Shown here one piece after another: positions 9,687 to 18,074 of a DNA stretch of 64,000 bases. Made by a program: the position numbers and the translations under genes. Under the pieces are notes generated by a model. It saw nothing but the letters and a program-made list of their open reading frames with translations. It had not been told where the DNA came from and did not search any database. Within the stretch, counting starts at the first letter, position 1. Each line of letters starts with the position of its first letter. Source of the DNA: Trichococcus collinsii (lineage in GTDB: Bacteria > Bacillota > Bacilli > Lactobacillales > Aerococcaceae); contig NZ_FNQH01000001.1 in NCBI RefSeq assembly GCF_900107505.1, positions 372,001 to 436,000 of the forward strand, in the 5' to 3' direction.

Positions 9687-10238
9687 ATGATGAATCCTAC
9701 TTTGGAGGAGAAAAAAAATTTTATTTCTTGGTTTATTCAGAATTATCAATTGAAGCGCAGAGAGTCTCTATGGATACTCAATTATTTGCTTAATCACGAG
9801 ATTTTACTGAAGAATATCCATCTGATTGAGGAAGTCCATACGACGAACAGAGGAATGGGATTTGCCGTAGTCGGAAATCCGAAAGATGCCTTCATGTACT
9901 ATAAAGACGGAAAGACGTTCGAAGATCCTGAACAGGCATTCCATGATCTGCGTTTGAATTGGAAAGAGGATTTTTATCTGGAGCTGTTTTTTGATCAATC
10001 CTACCAAGTCCTTTCATTTTTTGGCGTTTTGGAAGACAATCCGTACATCCAAGAGTCCGAAATTTTCGATAAGGATCTGGAAGAAATCGTAGAAAAGTCA
10101 TTAGAAAAGTTGGCGGTGAAGGATCGCATCCATTATCTGAAAAAACAGATTGACATCGCGCTGATCCAATACGATGAAACCAGCTTCAGGAAGTTCACGA
10201 AAGAATTAAAAGAGTTGGAAGAAAAAAATATGATCTGA
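9687..10238 (+). CDS. reoY: UPF0302 family protein, YpiB/ReoY
   Basis: A 183-residue soluble protein of the YpiB family (UPF0302). Visible features are the N-terminal EKKNFISWFIQNYQLKRRES, a central VHTTNRGMGFAVVG segment, and a C-terminal charged helix (KFTKELKELEEKN). In Listeria the homologue ReoY works with ReoM and the kinase PrkA to set ClpCP-dependent degradation of MurA, the first enzyme of peptidoglycan synthesis. That is family knowledge, not visible here. GGATAGGAGG lies well placed before the ATG. It is the second gene of a unit running ypiA-ypiB-dapB-cca. The family call is confident; function in this organism is by homology. Confidence 0.87.
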   Translation: MMNPTLEEKKNFISWFIQNYQLKRRESLWILNYLLNHEILLKNIHLIEEVHTTNRGMGFAVVGNPKDAFMYYKDGKTFEDPEQAFHDLRLNWKEDFYLELFFDQSYQVLSFFGVLEDNPYIQESEIFDKDLEEIVEKSLEKLAVKDRIHYLKKQIDIALIQYDETSFRKFTKELKELEEKNMI

Positions 10239-10301
10239 TAAAACGCGGATATGGTGCGGACCATTTGTGCCAGCAGCGTTAAACGGAAGGGAACGTGTAG
10301 A

Positions 10302-11090
10302 ATGAGAATAGTAGTTTCAGGATTTAAAGGCAAAATGGGGACTGCCTGTACAAATATGGTCTTGCGTCAGGAAGACTTTTCTTTGGCGGCTGTATACGAT
10401 CCTTTCGCAAACGAGAAGCAGCTCAACGAATTGCCGCAATATGCCGGCAATTCTGTGAGAGTGTACAGTGATAAAGCGGCCCTCGTCAAGGAAATTGACG
10501 CTGATGTTTGGATTGATTTTTCAAGACCGGATGCAGCCTATGAGAATACACGTTTTGCCCTTGAAAATGGCATGCGCCCTGTAATCGGTACTACCGGATT
10601 TTCCAGCAAACAACTTGAAGAATTGACCAACTACTCCAAAGAGTTGGGTCTGGGAGGCTTGATTGCGCCTAATTTTGCGATTGGTGCCGTGTTGATGATG
10701 GAATTCGCTGCAAAAGCAGCAAAATATTTCCCGGATGTGGAAATCATGGAATTGCATCATGAGAACAAATTGGATGCGCCAAGCGGCACAGCCATCAAAA
10801 CAGCCGAATTGATTTATGAAGTGAGAGGCGACCATCCACAAGGGCATCCGGAAGAGAAAGAATTGATTGAAGGCGCAAGAGGGGCTGATTACCATGGCAT
10901 GAAAATCCATAGTGTCCGCTTACCAGGTCTAGTCGCTCATCAGCAAGTGCAATTCGGAAGCGCAGGGGAAGGCTTGATCATCCGCCACGATTCATACGAC
11001 CGCGACTCTTTCATGAATGGTGTAGCCCTCTCCTGCAGAAAAGTAATGGAAATCGATCGCCTGATCTATGGATTGGAAAATTTCCTATGA
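10302..11090 (+). CDS. dapB: 4-hydroxy-tetrahydrodipicolinate reductase
   Basis: A 262-residue NAD(P)H-dependent reductase of the diaminopimelate/lysine pathway. It starts with the Rossmann motif VSGFKGKMG. Family motifs follow: [18 protein letters not shown], and the catalytic [15 protein letters not shown], whose second His and following Lys take part in proton transfer. The frame is open from 10251, but the ATG at 10302 is preferred because GGAAGGG precedes it and the Rossmann fold begins at once. The product feeds meso-diaminopimelate for the wall and lysine synthesis. The stop overlaps the cca start by four bases (ATGA), so the two are coupled. Assignment is secure. Confidence 0.95.
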   Translation: MRIVVSGFKGKMGTACTNMVLRQEDFSLAAVYDPFANEKQLNELPQYAGNSVRVYSDKAALVKEIDADVWIDFSRPDAAYENTRFALENGMRPVIGTTGFSSKQLEELTNYSKELGLGGLIAPNFAIGAVLMMEFAAKAAKYFPDVEIMELHHENKLDAPSGTAIKTAELIYEVRGDHPQGHPEEKELIEGARGADYHGMKIHSVRLPGLVAHQQVQFGSAGEGLIIRHDSYDRDSFMNGVALSCRKVMEIDRLIYGLENFL

Positions 11091-12652
11091 TCATAAACGC
11101 ACCGGAATTTCAAAAAGCGATACCAATCATCGAAGCCATCGAACAGGCTGGATATGAAGCCTACTTTGTTGGGGGAAGTGTGCGTGATACGCTGCTTCAT
11201 TTGGATATTTCGGATGTCGACATCGCCTCGAGCGCTATGCCTGAAGAAATTCAGCGGATCTTCCCGATCACTTTCGATGTAGGCATTCAACATGGAACGG
11301 TGATGGTATTACATGAACGGGAGACATACGAAATAACAACTTTCCGGACAGAATCAAAGTATGAGAAGTTCCGCAGACCAGAGAAAGTCCAGTATGTGCG
11401 CAGTCTGCAAGATGATTTGAAAAGGCGCGACTTTACGATCAATGCGATTGCAATCGACCGCCATGGGAATATCAAAGACTACTTCAACGGGCAGGAGGAC
11501 TTGGCGAACAAATTGATTCGGGCAGTAGGCAACCCGGAAGAGCGTTTCAGGGAAGATGCCTTGCGCATGATGCGCGCAGCCAGATTTGTGAGTCAGTTGG
11601 ATTTTGAAATCGAACAAGCAACGAAGGAGGCCATCGTCGAGTACCATCCGCTGCTTTCAAAAATCGCGGTAGAGCGTGTGCGCGAAGAGTGGAATAAGCT
11701 TCTGCTTGGAAAAAACCGCAAGGGCGGAATCAAGTTTTTTGTCGAAACACGTCTATTTCAAATGTGTCCCGGATTTCAAAACCGGGAAAAGTCATTAATC
11801 GACTTGGCCCTCTTTCCGCTGCAATTCAAAGGGACAACGATCGCATGGACTGTATTGATCCACTTCCTTGATTTGAAGAACGATGCGATCGAACCATTTT
11901 TGCGCCAATGGAAGTGTTCCCGCAAAGAAATCATGGAAATACGCATAGGCGTGCAGGCGCTAAACAAACGCCTGCAACAATTCTGGGACTATCCACTCCT
12001 GTTCGAAACAGGGATCGAAATCGCCATGCAGATAGAAGCCATTATCGAAGGGTTCGGTTTACCGAACCAGAGCGAAAACTTGATTGAATTAAATGAATCC
12101 ATGCCAATCCATACACTGAAAGATTTGGCTTTGGACGGTAAAGAATTGCTGTCCTTGCTGGGCATCAAACGTGGCGGTCCTTTTGTGGGCGAAATATTCG
12201 AAGAACTAAAAACCTTGGTGTTGGCAAACAAACTTGAGAATAGTCATTCCGCACTGAGGGATTTCATTATGAAAAGAAGGATGATTTATTTGGATGAGAC
12301 ATTCGTAGCCTCCTATACCGTCGGACAAAAGGATTTGGCTTCCGAAATCGGTTCGGGAACGTTACCGATTCTGGCAACGCCGGCATTGCTGGTCATGATC
12401 GAAAATGCCTGCATGGGAATCGTCAAGGAACATCTTTCCGAAGGCGATACGACAGTCGGGATACATTGTGATCTCCATCATAAAAAAGCTTCTCCCATCC
12501 ACTCAGAAATAACGGTGACGGTCAGAGTGACGGAACACAGAGGAAACAAATATTTCTTTGAATGCGTGGTCCATTCACAAGGTAATGAAATCGCATCGGC
12601 GAAGCACACAAGGGCAGTTGTTAACGCAAATGAATTCATGGATAGTCTCTAG
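11087..12652 (+). CDS. cca: CCA tRNA nucleotidyltransferase fused to a FlK-like hotdog thioesterase domain
   Basis: A 521-residue protein, about 125 longer than normal CCA-adding enzymes. Residues 1 to about 394 are a complete class II tRNA nucleotidyltransferase. It has GGSVRD near residue 25, the metal-binding D-x-D as [13 protein letters not shown], and [12 protein letters not shown], and ends with the usual helical tail. It repairs or adds the 3' CCA of tRNAs. Residues about 399-521 match fluoroacetyl-CoA thioesterase-like hotdog proteins. Thr431 (in ATPALL), Glu439 (in IENAC) and His465 (in DLHHKKASP) keep the FlK spacing of 8 and 26 residues. At the join, GAGGG (12256-12260) stands eight bases before an in-frame ATG (12269), so the thioesterase part could also be made alone. 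The thioesterase substrate is unknown. Confidence 0.88.
   Translation: MIINAPEFQKAIPIIEAIEQAGYEAYFVGGSVRDTLLHLDISDVDIASSAMPEEIQRIFPITFDVGIQHGTVMVLHERETYEITTFRTESKYEKFRRPEKVQYVRSLQDDLKRRDFTINAIAIDRHGNIKDYFNGQEDLANKLIRAVGNPEERFREDALRMMRAARFVSQLDFEIEQATKEAIVEYHPLLSKIAVERVREEWNKLLLGKNRKGGIKFFVETRLFQMCPGFQNREKSLIDLALFPLQFKGTTIAWTVLIHFLDLKNDAIEPFLRQWKCSRKEIMEIRIGVQALNKRLQQFWDYPLLFETGIEIAMQIEAIIEGFGLPNQSENLIELNESMPIHTLKDLALDGKELLSLLGIKRGGPFVGEIFEELKTLVLANKLENSHSALRDFIMKRRMIYLDETFVASYTVGQKDLASEIGSGTLPILATPALLVMIENACMGIVKEHLSEGDTTVGIHCDLHHKKASPIHSEITVTVRVTEHRGNKYFFECVVHSQGNEIASAKHTRAVVNANEFMDSL
12256..12271 (+). promoter_or_regulatory. Internal ribosome-binding site and ATG inside cca
   Basis: GAGGG at 12256-12260, an eight-base gap, then ATG at 12269-12271 (codon 395 of the fused frame). 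Starting here would give a 127-residue free thioesterase, the normal length of stand-alone members of that family. Confidence 0.45.
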
Positions 12653-12764
12653 CAAATTAACTTACTTTTTTTCCCATCATTGGAAGGGTATGAGTACCCA
12701 CTTGATAAAAAATATGATAAAATAGTTACATATTCAAAAAGTAAATATATCAGGAGTGATTTCG

Positions 12765-13241
12765 ATGAAAAAAGTAATGACAGGTTTGAGATTTATTTTT
12801 AGAAACGGCGAAACATGGACGATCAAGCGTGAATATATCGGAGATCTATGGATCAAACAAGTCACAACGAGCTACGGCCGAATCGGAAACAGTGATTTTC
12901 AAGAAATCCACCCTTGTGAATCTTTGCGTATCGAAATTAACCAAGAAGCAGATCACGTCAACACGAGTGATATCAATTTGGGCGGACTTGAACAAGGCAT
13001 GTTCGAGCGCGTTGCGAGTCATCAAGACATCGAAAAAATGGATATCCTGTACCAAGATGAGGATCATCCAAAATCCGACGTCATTGTAGAAGTGGACCGC
13101 ATCTACTTCCCGTATAAAGCCACGGATACCGACGGATTCGACAATGAACATCAATCTTCATTCGTTTCATCCGAAAACAAATTATATATCGTAATCGATC
13201 CGGAAAAAGATGTGAAAGATATTTATCCTGACATCGTTTAA
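12765..13241 (+). CDS. Hypothetical protein, unrecognised
   Basis: A 158-residue acidic cytoplasmic protein that I cannot place in a family. It has no signal peptide, membrane segment or cysteine motif. The N-terminal half begins GLRFIFRNGETWTIKRE and looks like alternating beta strands. The middle is rich in Asp, Glu and His (DEDHPKSDVIVEVDRIYFP), and the end returns to strand-like segments (KLYIVIDPEKDVKDIYPDIV). The ATG at 12765 is chosen over a GTG at 12756 because GGAG at 12753 is correctly spaced only for the ATG. It is a single-gene unit between cca and dinG, with a strong terminator. Base composition is like its neighbours, so recent transfer is not suggested. Confidence 0.8.
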   Translation: MKKVMTGLRFIFRNGETWTIKREYIGDLWIKQVTTSYGRIGNSDFQEIHPCESLRIEINQEADHVNTSDINLGGLEQGMFERVASHQDIEKMDILYQDEDHPKSDVIVEVDRIYFPYKATDTDGFDNEHQSSFVSSENKLYIVIDPEKDVKDIYPDIV

Positions 13242-13249
13242 TGGATACC

Positions 13250-13290
13250 AAAAATGGGCCCTTGCTGATAAAGCGAGGGTCCATTTTTGT
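13250..13290 (+). terminator. Intrinsic terminator after the hypothetical gene
   Basis: A 17-pair stem with G-U or mismatch at two positions (13250-13266 and 13272-13288). The right arm ends in five T residues; a matching A run begins the left arm. Confidence 0.85.
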
Positions 13291-13354
13291 GATGTCGGGT
13301 AGGGAAGTTGTTCATGCAAGCCATCAAAAAAATCCGATAATTATCGATTTTACG

Positions 13355-13383
13355 GTAACAATATCCACGACATAGGATATAAT
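13355..13383 (+). promoter_or_regulatory. Candidate promoter of dinG
   Basis: GTAACA (13355-13360), 17 bases, TATAAT (13378-13383). The resulting leader to the dinG ATG is about 125 bases and contains CTCCTGTT and AACAGGAG (13422-13480 region) that can pair ahead of the ribosome-binding site. Confidence 0.4.
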
Positions 13384-13514
13384 GAGGTGAGCTGCATGCA
13401 ATGCACAGTTTGATCGGAGAGGCTCCTGTTTTTATAAGATATCTTCAGGGAAAGTCTTGCAGAAAGAAATACCGGAACAGGAGAAGCTTCTGTTTATTTA
13501 GGAGATTGTTTTTT

Positions 13515-16262
13515 ATGAAGAAAACCTACGCCATTGTCGATCTTGAGACAACGGGATCCAGCTTTAAACGAGGAGATCGGATCATTCAATTTGGGTGTAC
13601 CTTGCTTCAGGCAGGCAAAATAGTTCAGGAAATCAATATAACCATCAATCCCGGCAGAAAAATACCGGATGTCATCGAGAAGCTGACGGGAATCAAGAAT
13701 AAAGATGTCAAAGAAGCTCCCTATTTTGAAGACGTATGTGATTTCATCTACAACACGTTGGAAGGGTGTGTTTTTGTAGCGCATAACGTGCATTTCGATT
13801 ATCATTTTTTGGACTATTCATTCCAAGAAGTCGGCATGCCGCCACTTTCGCTGCGCGCGATGGACACGGTGGAGTTGACGAAAATATTATATCCGACGTT
13901 ATCCAGTTATCGTTTGGGCGATCTATCAAACCACTTCTTTCTGACGCATGATAGTGCCCACGATGCCGCAAGCGATGCGCATGCAACTGCGGAACTTTTC
14001 CTCCAGTTGAAGGAGAAAGCCAACAACTTACCGTTGGTCACGCTGGAAAAGTTGAATTTCTTGTCGGCGCATTGTCAGGTGGACAACGATTCCTTTTTTT
14101 ATGAGAGCTATGAAACCGCCAAAGAGATACGCTCCCCACTTCCGCAGAAAATCTACGTCAAAAATGGGTTGGCGCTGAAGGAAAAAGACATACTTTCGGA
14201 ACAGACGGCTTACAGGGAAAAAGAAATATCTAATTTCTCGGAAGTGGCCAAAAGCCTGATGGGAAATAACGGCTTGGAAATCCGTGCAGAGCAGATAGAG
14301 ATGATGCAATCACTTTTCGACTTCCACGAAGCCGAATCTTCTGAAAATTTAGCAATCGAGGCTGCGCCGGGCATCGGCAAGACTTTGGCCTACCTACTGC
14401 CTGCAGCTTATCAGGCAACTCCGGAAAATAAAGTCCTTATCAGCACTTCCACGCTGCTTTTGCAGGAACAGATCATGGATAACGAGATGACCCGGTTACG
14501 TAAAATGCTGCCATTTGAGCTGCAGATAAGTTCATTGAAAGGGAAGACGAACATCGTCCACCTGGAGAAATTGGCCGCATTAACCTTGGAAGCCCTCACC
14601 AAAAAAGAATCCTTGATCATGATGAGCATCTATGTCTGGTTGACCGAGACGGAAACCGGTGATATCAGCGAGTTGAGCCAAGCACAGAACTTTGATTTTC
14701 TCTGGGAAAGGCTGACCTTTGAAAGCCACGAGGCCCCTTTAAAAGGGAAGTGGGCCGATGATGATTTCTTTGCCTTCAATAACAAGAAAGCAGAACAATC
14801 CAGTCTTATTGTCACAAACCATTCCTTCTTGAGTCATCACATCGATGATCTGGCAATTTTTGACCATTGCGAGTCCATCAACTTGATCCTCGATGAGGCA
14901 CATCAGTTCCCACGCGTCTATCAGGATGCGCACAAGAAAAGTGTAGCCCTATCCATCCTGAAACGGCGTTTGAAGCGCTTCGGCTACTTCCTCCGGGATT
15001 ATCGCGAGGCAATAGAAAAGGATCCAAATGGCGACTCCCTGGACTATGATTTATTCAACCTCGAATTCGCGATCGATCAACTACAGCAAGAATGTGCCCA
15101 TTCGGAAGAAGTGTTGGTGCGTTCCCTTATCCACGAGGTGGGGGAAAAAGGTGAAGTTTATCTTGATGAAAATTTCCTGGTTGAGAACGGAATTAAAAAA
15201 ATATTCAAGAAAATGCACCAGTATATAGAGGAAACAAGGATTGCCGCCAGGCGTTGTCTGGATAAAGCGGACTTGAGGAATGATCCGGTTATGGGTCCGC
15301 GCGCAAAGGCAATTTTGGATGATTTGGGGGCAGTCCAAGTCAATTTGCACTACTTTTCTGAAGATCGCCTAGGTACGTATCATGTGCTGCAATACAATTG
15401 GGATAATGACCTACTTTCGCTGGCAATCGAAATAAACCAAATTGATCTCTCAGATGAAATTCATTCAAAAATAGAAGAGCGATTCAGAAGAACCGTCTAT
15501 TTAAGTTCAACCCTCAAAGTGGATGGCTCGCTGGACTATTTCAAAAATAAAATCGGCGAAGACAAATTGCAGGAAGCATATTTTGCTTCTCCCTATAAGT
15601 TGAGCGAACGGTTGCGGGTCTTCCTTCCGACAGACATCACTGCCATCACCTCTTTGGATGACAAACAAGCGGCCAAACAGATTGTTTCGACTTTGCAAGA
15701 AATCGTGCTGCCGCAACAAGGCAAAGCTTTGGTTTTGTTCACATCCAATCGCTTGCTGGAGGAAGTTCATAGTCAACTCAAAAATGCTGTTTCTTCCGGA
15801 TTCCCAGGAACGGAAATACTCGCTCAAGGTTTCTCCGGCAGTCGGAGAAGGATGCACAATCGGTTCATGTCAGCCAATGCGGCTATTTTGCTGGGTTCTG
15901 CTTCTTACTGGGAAGGGATCGATTTTTCTGATCAAGCCGTTGAAATCCTGGTGATAACCAGGCTGCCGTTCGATCCGCCACATCGCCCTGAAAATGCTGC
16001 CTTCCAAGCATATCATCAGGATAGAGGCAAGAAGGCTTTTTATGAAGAGTTTCTTCCACGAGCGATGATCCGTCTGAAACAAGGGATAGGCAGACTCGTC
16101 CGATCCAGAAATACGAAAGGCGTCGTCATTTGCTTGGACGACAGATTGATTAAGAGTAATTATTCGAAACGGATGCAACAGATGCTACCGGAGGGCGTAG
16201 GCATAAAAATAGCCGGTCAAGCGGAAATAAATGCGGAAATTCAAGAATTTCTAAAAAAATAA
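13515..16262 (+). CDS. dinG: DinG-family helicase with N-terminal DEDDh exonuclease domain
   Basis: A 915-residue Gram-positive DinG. Residues 1 to about 170 are a DnaQ-like 3'-5' exonuclease: DLETTG at 8-13, then AHNVHFDYHFLD and HDAASDAHATAELF supply the remaining acidic and His residues. The rest is an XPD-like superfamily 2 helicase with Walker A AAPGIGKT, Walker B LDEAHQFP, and C-terminal motifs GSASYWEGIDF and QGIGRLVRS. The FeS cysteines of proteobacterial DinG are not visible, as usual for this subtype. The frame stays open upstream to an ATG at 13401, but AGGAGAT precedes the 13515 ATG and the exonuclease fold starts right there. It probably acts in DNA repair on structured DNA or R-loops. 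Followed by ypmB-aspB-asnS. Confidence 0.92.
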   Translation: MKKTYAIVDLETTGSSFKRGDRIIQFGCTLLQAGKIVQEINITINPGRKIPDVIEKLTGIKNKDVKEAPYFEDVCDFIYNTLEGCVFVAHNVHFDYHFLDYSFQEVGMPPLSLRAMDTVELTKILYPTLSSYRLGDLSNHFFLTHDSAHDAASDAHATAELFLQLKEKANNLPLVTLEKLNFLSAHCQVDNDSFFYESYETAKEIRSPLPQKIYVKNGLALKEKDILSEQTAYREKEISNFSEVAKSLMGNNGLEIRAEQIEMMQSLFDFHEAESSENLAIEAAPGIGKTLAYLLPAAYQATPENKVLISTSTLLLQEQIMDNEMTRLRKMLPFELQISSLKGKTNIVHLEKLAALTLEALTKKESLIMMSIYVWLTETETGDISELSQAQNFDFLWERLTFESHEAPLKGKWADDDFFAFNNKKAEQSSLIVTNHSFLSHHIDDLAIFDHCESINLILDEAHQFPRVYQDAHKKSVALSILKRRLKRFGYFLRDYREAIEKDPNGDSLDYDLFNLEFAIDQLQQECAHSEEVLVRSLIHEVGEKGEVYLDENFLVENGIKKIFKKMHQYIEETRIAARRCLDKADLRNDPVMGPRAKAILDDLGAVQVNLHYFSEDRLGTYHVLQYNWDNDLLSLAIEINQIDLSDEIHSKIEERFRRTVYLSSTLKVDGSLDYFKNKIGEDKLQEAYFASPYKLSERLRVFLPTDITAITSLDDKQAAKQIVSTLQEIVLPQQGKALVLFTSNRLLEEVHSQLKNAVSSGFPGTEILAQGFSGSRRRMHNRFMSANAAILLGSASYWEGIDFSDQAVEILVITRLPFDPPHRPENAAFQAYHQDRGKKAFYEEFLPRAMIRLKQGIGRLVRSRNTKGVVICLDDRLIKSNYSKRMQQMLPEGVGIKIAGQAEINAEIQEFLKK

Positions 16263-16359
16263 TGCAGTGGGATATTCCATCAGCATGAAGTTTAAGGTAT
16301 CATTAATAATTAGGTGAGATTGCGATTAAGTTTCAACCAAAGATAAGGAAGTGGAAGAT

Positions 16360-16836
16360 GTGAAGAAGAATATCATTGTGGGGACGATTGTACTTCTTTT
16401 CCTGATGATCGTCAGCTCTTACACGATATTTTACCGAAGCCAGCAGCCGATCCTGCAAGCACAAAAAGAAGCAACCGCCATCGCGAAAGCCAACGCCAAT
16501 ATCCAAAAAGTCCAGGATTTTTATTGGTACAATGGATCTGAGACGTATTTTTCACTGGCTGGTATCGATGACAAGAACGAAGAATTATATGTCATCATTA
16601 AGAAAGACGGCGGTGAAACCACTATCCTGAAAACGGCGGAAGTCATCACCGAAAGTGAAGCTAAATCAATCACTCAGGCGGATAAGAACCCTGAACGGAT
16701 TCTGGAGGCAAGACTGGGGATAGAGAACGAAGAACCTGTTTGGGAAGTCACCTATAAAAACGCAAATAATACGATTGGTTACTATTTGATATCCGCTATT
16801 TCTGGTAAATGGCTCAAAGATATAGAAAACATATAA
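16360..16836 (+). CDS. ypmB: YpmB-like membrane-anchored protein (DUF5590)
   Basis: A 158-residue protein with one N-terminal membrane segment (about residues 5-25) and an extracytoplasmic domain made of two similar halves. These are the PepSY-like tandem characteristic of the YpmB family; YYLISAISGKWLKDI ends the protein in typical fashion. The start is uncertain. A GTG at 16351 is in frame, but AAGGAAGTGG (16346-16355) is correctly spaced for the GTG at 16360, which I use. It lies between dinG and aspB exactly as in Bacillus. No enzymatic function is known. PepSY-type domains often modulate secreted or wall enzymes, so a cell-envelope role is inferred. Confidence 0.83.
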   Translation: MKKNIIVGTIVLLFLMIVSSYTIFYRSQQPILQAQKEATAIAKANANIQKVQDFYWYNGSETYFSLAGIDDKNEELYVIIKKDGGETTILKTAEVITESEAKSITQADKNPERILEARLGIENEEPVWEVTYKNANNTIGYYLISAISGKWLKDIENI

Positions 16837-16851
16837 ATTGGAGTGATTGAG

Positions 16852-18042
16852 ATGGTAAAAATTTCTGAGAGAATGAAAAAAATAAGCGAATCCCCGACAT
16901 TGGCGACGTCAGCTAAAGTCAATGTCATGAAAGCGCAAGGGAAGGATATCCTGAACTTGACCGTAGGGGAACCGGACTTCGATACGCACGTTTCCATTCT
17001 GAACGCTGCAGTAGAGGCGATCCAATCAAACAAAGCGAATCACTACACCCCGACTGCCGGTATCCTGCCATTGCGTCAAGCAATAGTAGATTATCATCAG
17101 AAATATGACGGAGTCACTTTCGCCGTCAATCAGGTCATTGTGACTGAAGGTGCCAAGAATGCTTTGTTTGCGCTATTCCAAGTCATTCTTAATCCCGGAG
17201 ATGAAGTCATCGTCCCTGCGCCGTACTGGGTAAGCTATACCGAACAGATCAAATTGGCGGGAGGCGTCAACGTACTGGTCGAAACAGCGCCTGAAAAAGG
17301 CTTTAAACTGACTGTGGAAGACCTAGAAAAACATCGCACCGAAAAAACGGTTGCTTTGCTTTTGAATTCGCCGTCGAACCCGACCGGCATGATCTATACG
17401 CCTGAAGAATTGAAGGCAATCGGCGAGTGGGCGGTTGAACACGATGTCTTGATCATTGCCGATGAAATTTACTACCGATTGACTTATAACGGAAATGAAG
17501 CCATCTCAATCGCTTCCCTATCAGAAGAAATCAAGAACCAAACGATCATCATCAACGGAATCTCCAAAACTTACGCAATGACAGGCTGGAGAATCGGATA
17601 TGCAATCGGAAATGCGGAAATCATCAGCAAAATGATCGAATTGTCCAGTCATTCGACAAGCAACCCTGCCGGACCAAGCCAATATGGCGCGCTGGCTGCT
17701 TTGACCGGACCGCAGGATTTTGTTGAGGAAATGCGCGCAGCATTCGAGGCGCGATTGAACTTCTTCTATCCGCTTGTTGCGAGCATTCCTGGTTTCAAGG
17801 TAACAAAACCTCAAGGAGCCTTTTACTTGTTCCCGAATGTCAAGGAAGCCGCTGAAATGTGCGGTTTTGAAGAAGTAAAAGACTTTACGTTGGCTTTGAT
17901 CGAGGAAGCAAATGTCGCTTTGGTTTCAGGCGATGGTTTTGGATACCCCGATTATGCCAGAATAAGTTATACTGTCAGAGAAGAACTACTTGCAGAAGCA
18001 GTAGATCGCATCAAAAAATTTATCGAAACCCATAAAAAATGA
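16852..18042 (+). CDS. aspB: Aspartate aminotransferase, class I PLP-dependent
   Basis: A 396-residue aminotransferase that interconverts aspartate and oxaloacetate using glutamate/2-oxoglutarate, with pyridoxal phosphate bound as a Schiff base. The PLP lysine is Lys239, in NGISKTYAMTGWRIGYA. Other conserved parts are NLTVGEPDFDT near the start, APYWVSY, LLNSPSNPTG, and the final ARISYTVREE, whose Arg binds the substrate carboxylate. The ATG at 16852 is preferred over the GTG at 16843 because GGAG sits just upstream. It is 15 bases after ypmB and 32 before asnS; aspartate supplies the asparagine that asnS charges. The class is certain; aspartate as substrate rests on synteny and motifs. Confidence 0.93.
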   Translation: MVKISERMKKISESPTLATSAKVNVMKAQGKDILNLTVGEPDFDTHVSILNAAVEAIQSNKANHYTPTAGILPLRQAIVDYHQKYDGVTFAVNQVIVTEGAKNALFALFQVILNPGDEVIVPAPYWVSYTEQIKLAGGVNVLVETAPEKGFKLTVEDLEKHRTEKTVALLLNSPSNPTGMIYTPEELKAIGEWAVEHDVLIIADEIYYRLTYNGNEAISIASLSEEIKNQTIIINGISKTYAMTGWRIGYAIGNAEIISKMIELSSHSTSNPAGPSQYGALAALTGPQDFVEEMRAAFEARLNFFYPLVASIPGFKVTKPQGAFYLFPNVKEAAEMCGFEEVKDFTLALIEEANVALVSGDGFGYPDYARISYTVREELLAEAVDRIKKFIETHKK

Positions 18043-18074
18043 TCCGATTTTTATGGAAAAAGGGGTAGAATAGA

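Noticed and set aside
13401-13514. 38-residue extension of DinG
   Set aside because: Very basic and Cys-rich, unlike DinG relatives; the exonuclease fold begins at the 13515 ATG, which has its own ribosome-binding site. Kept only as a low-interest finding.
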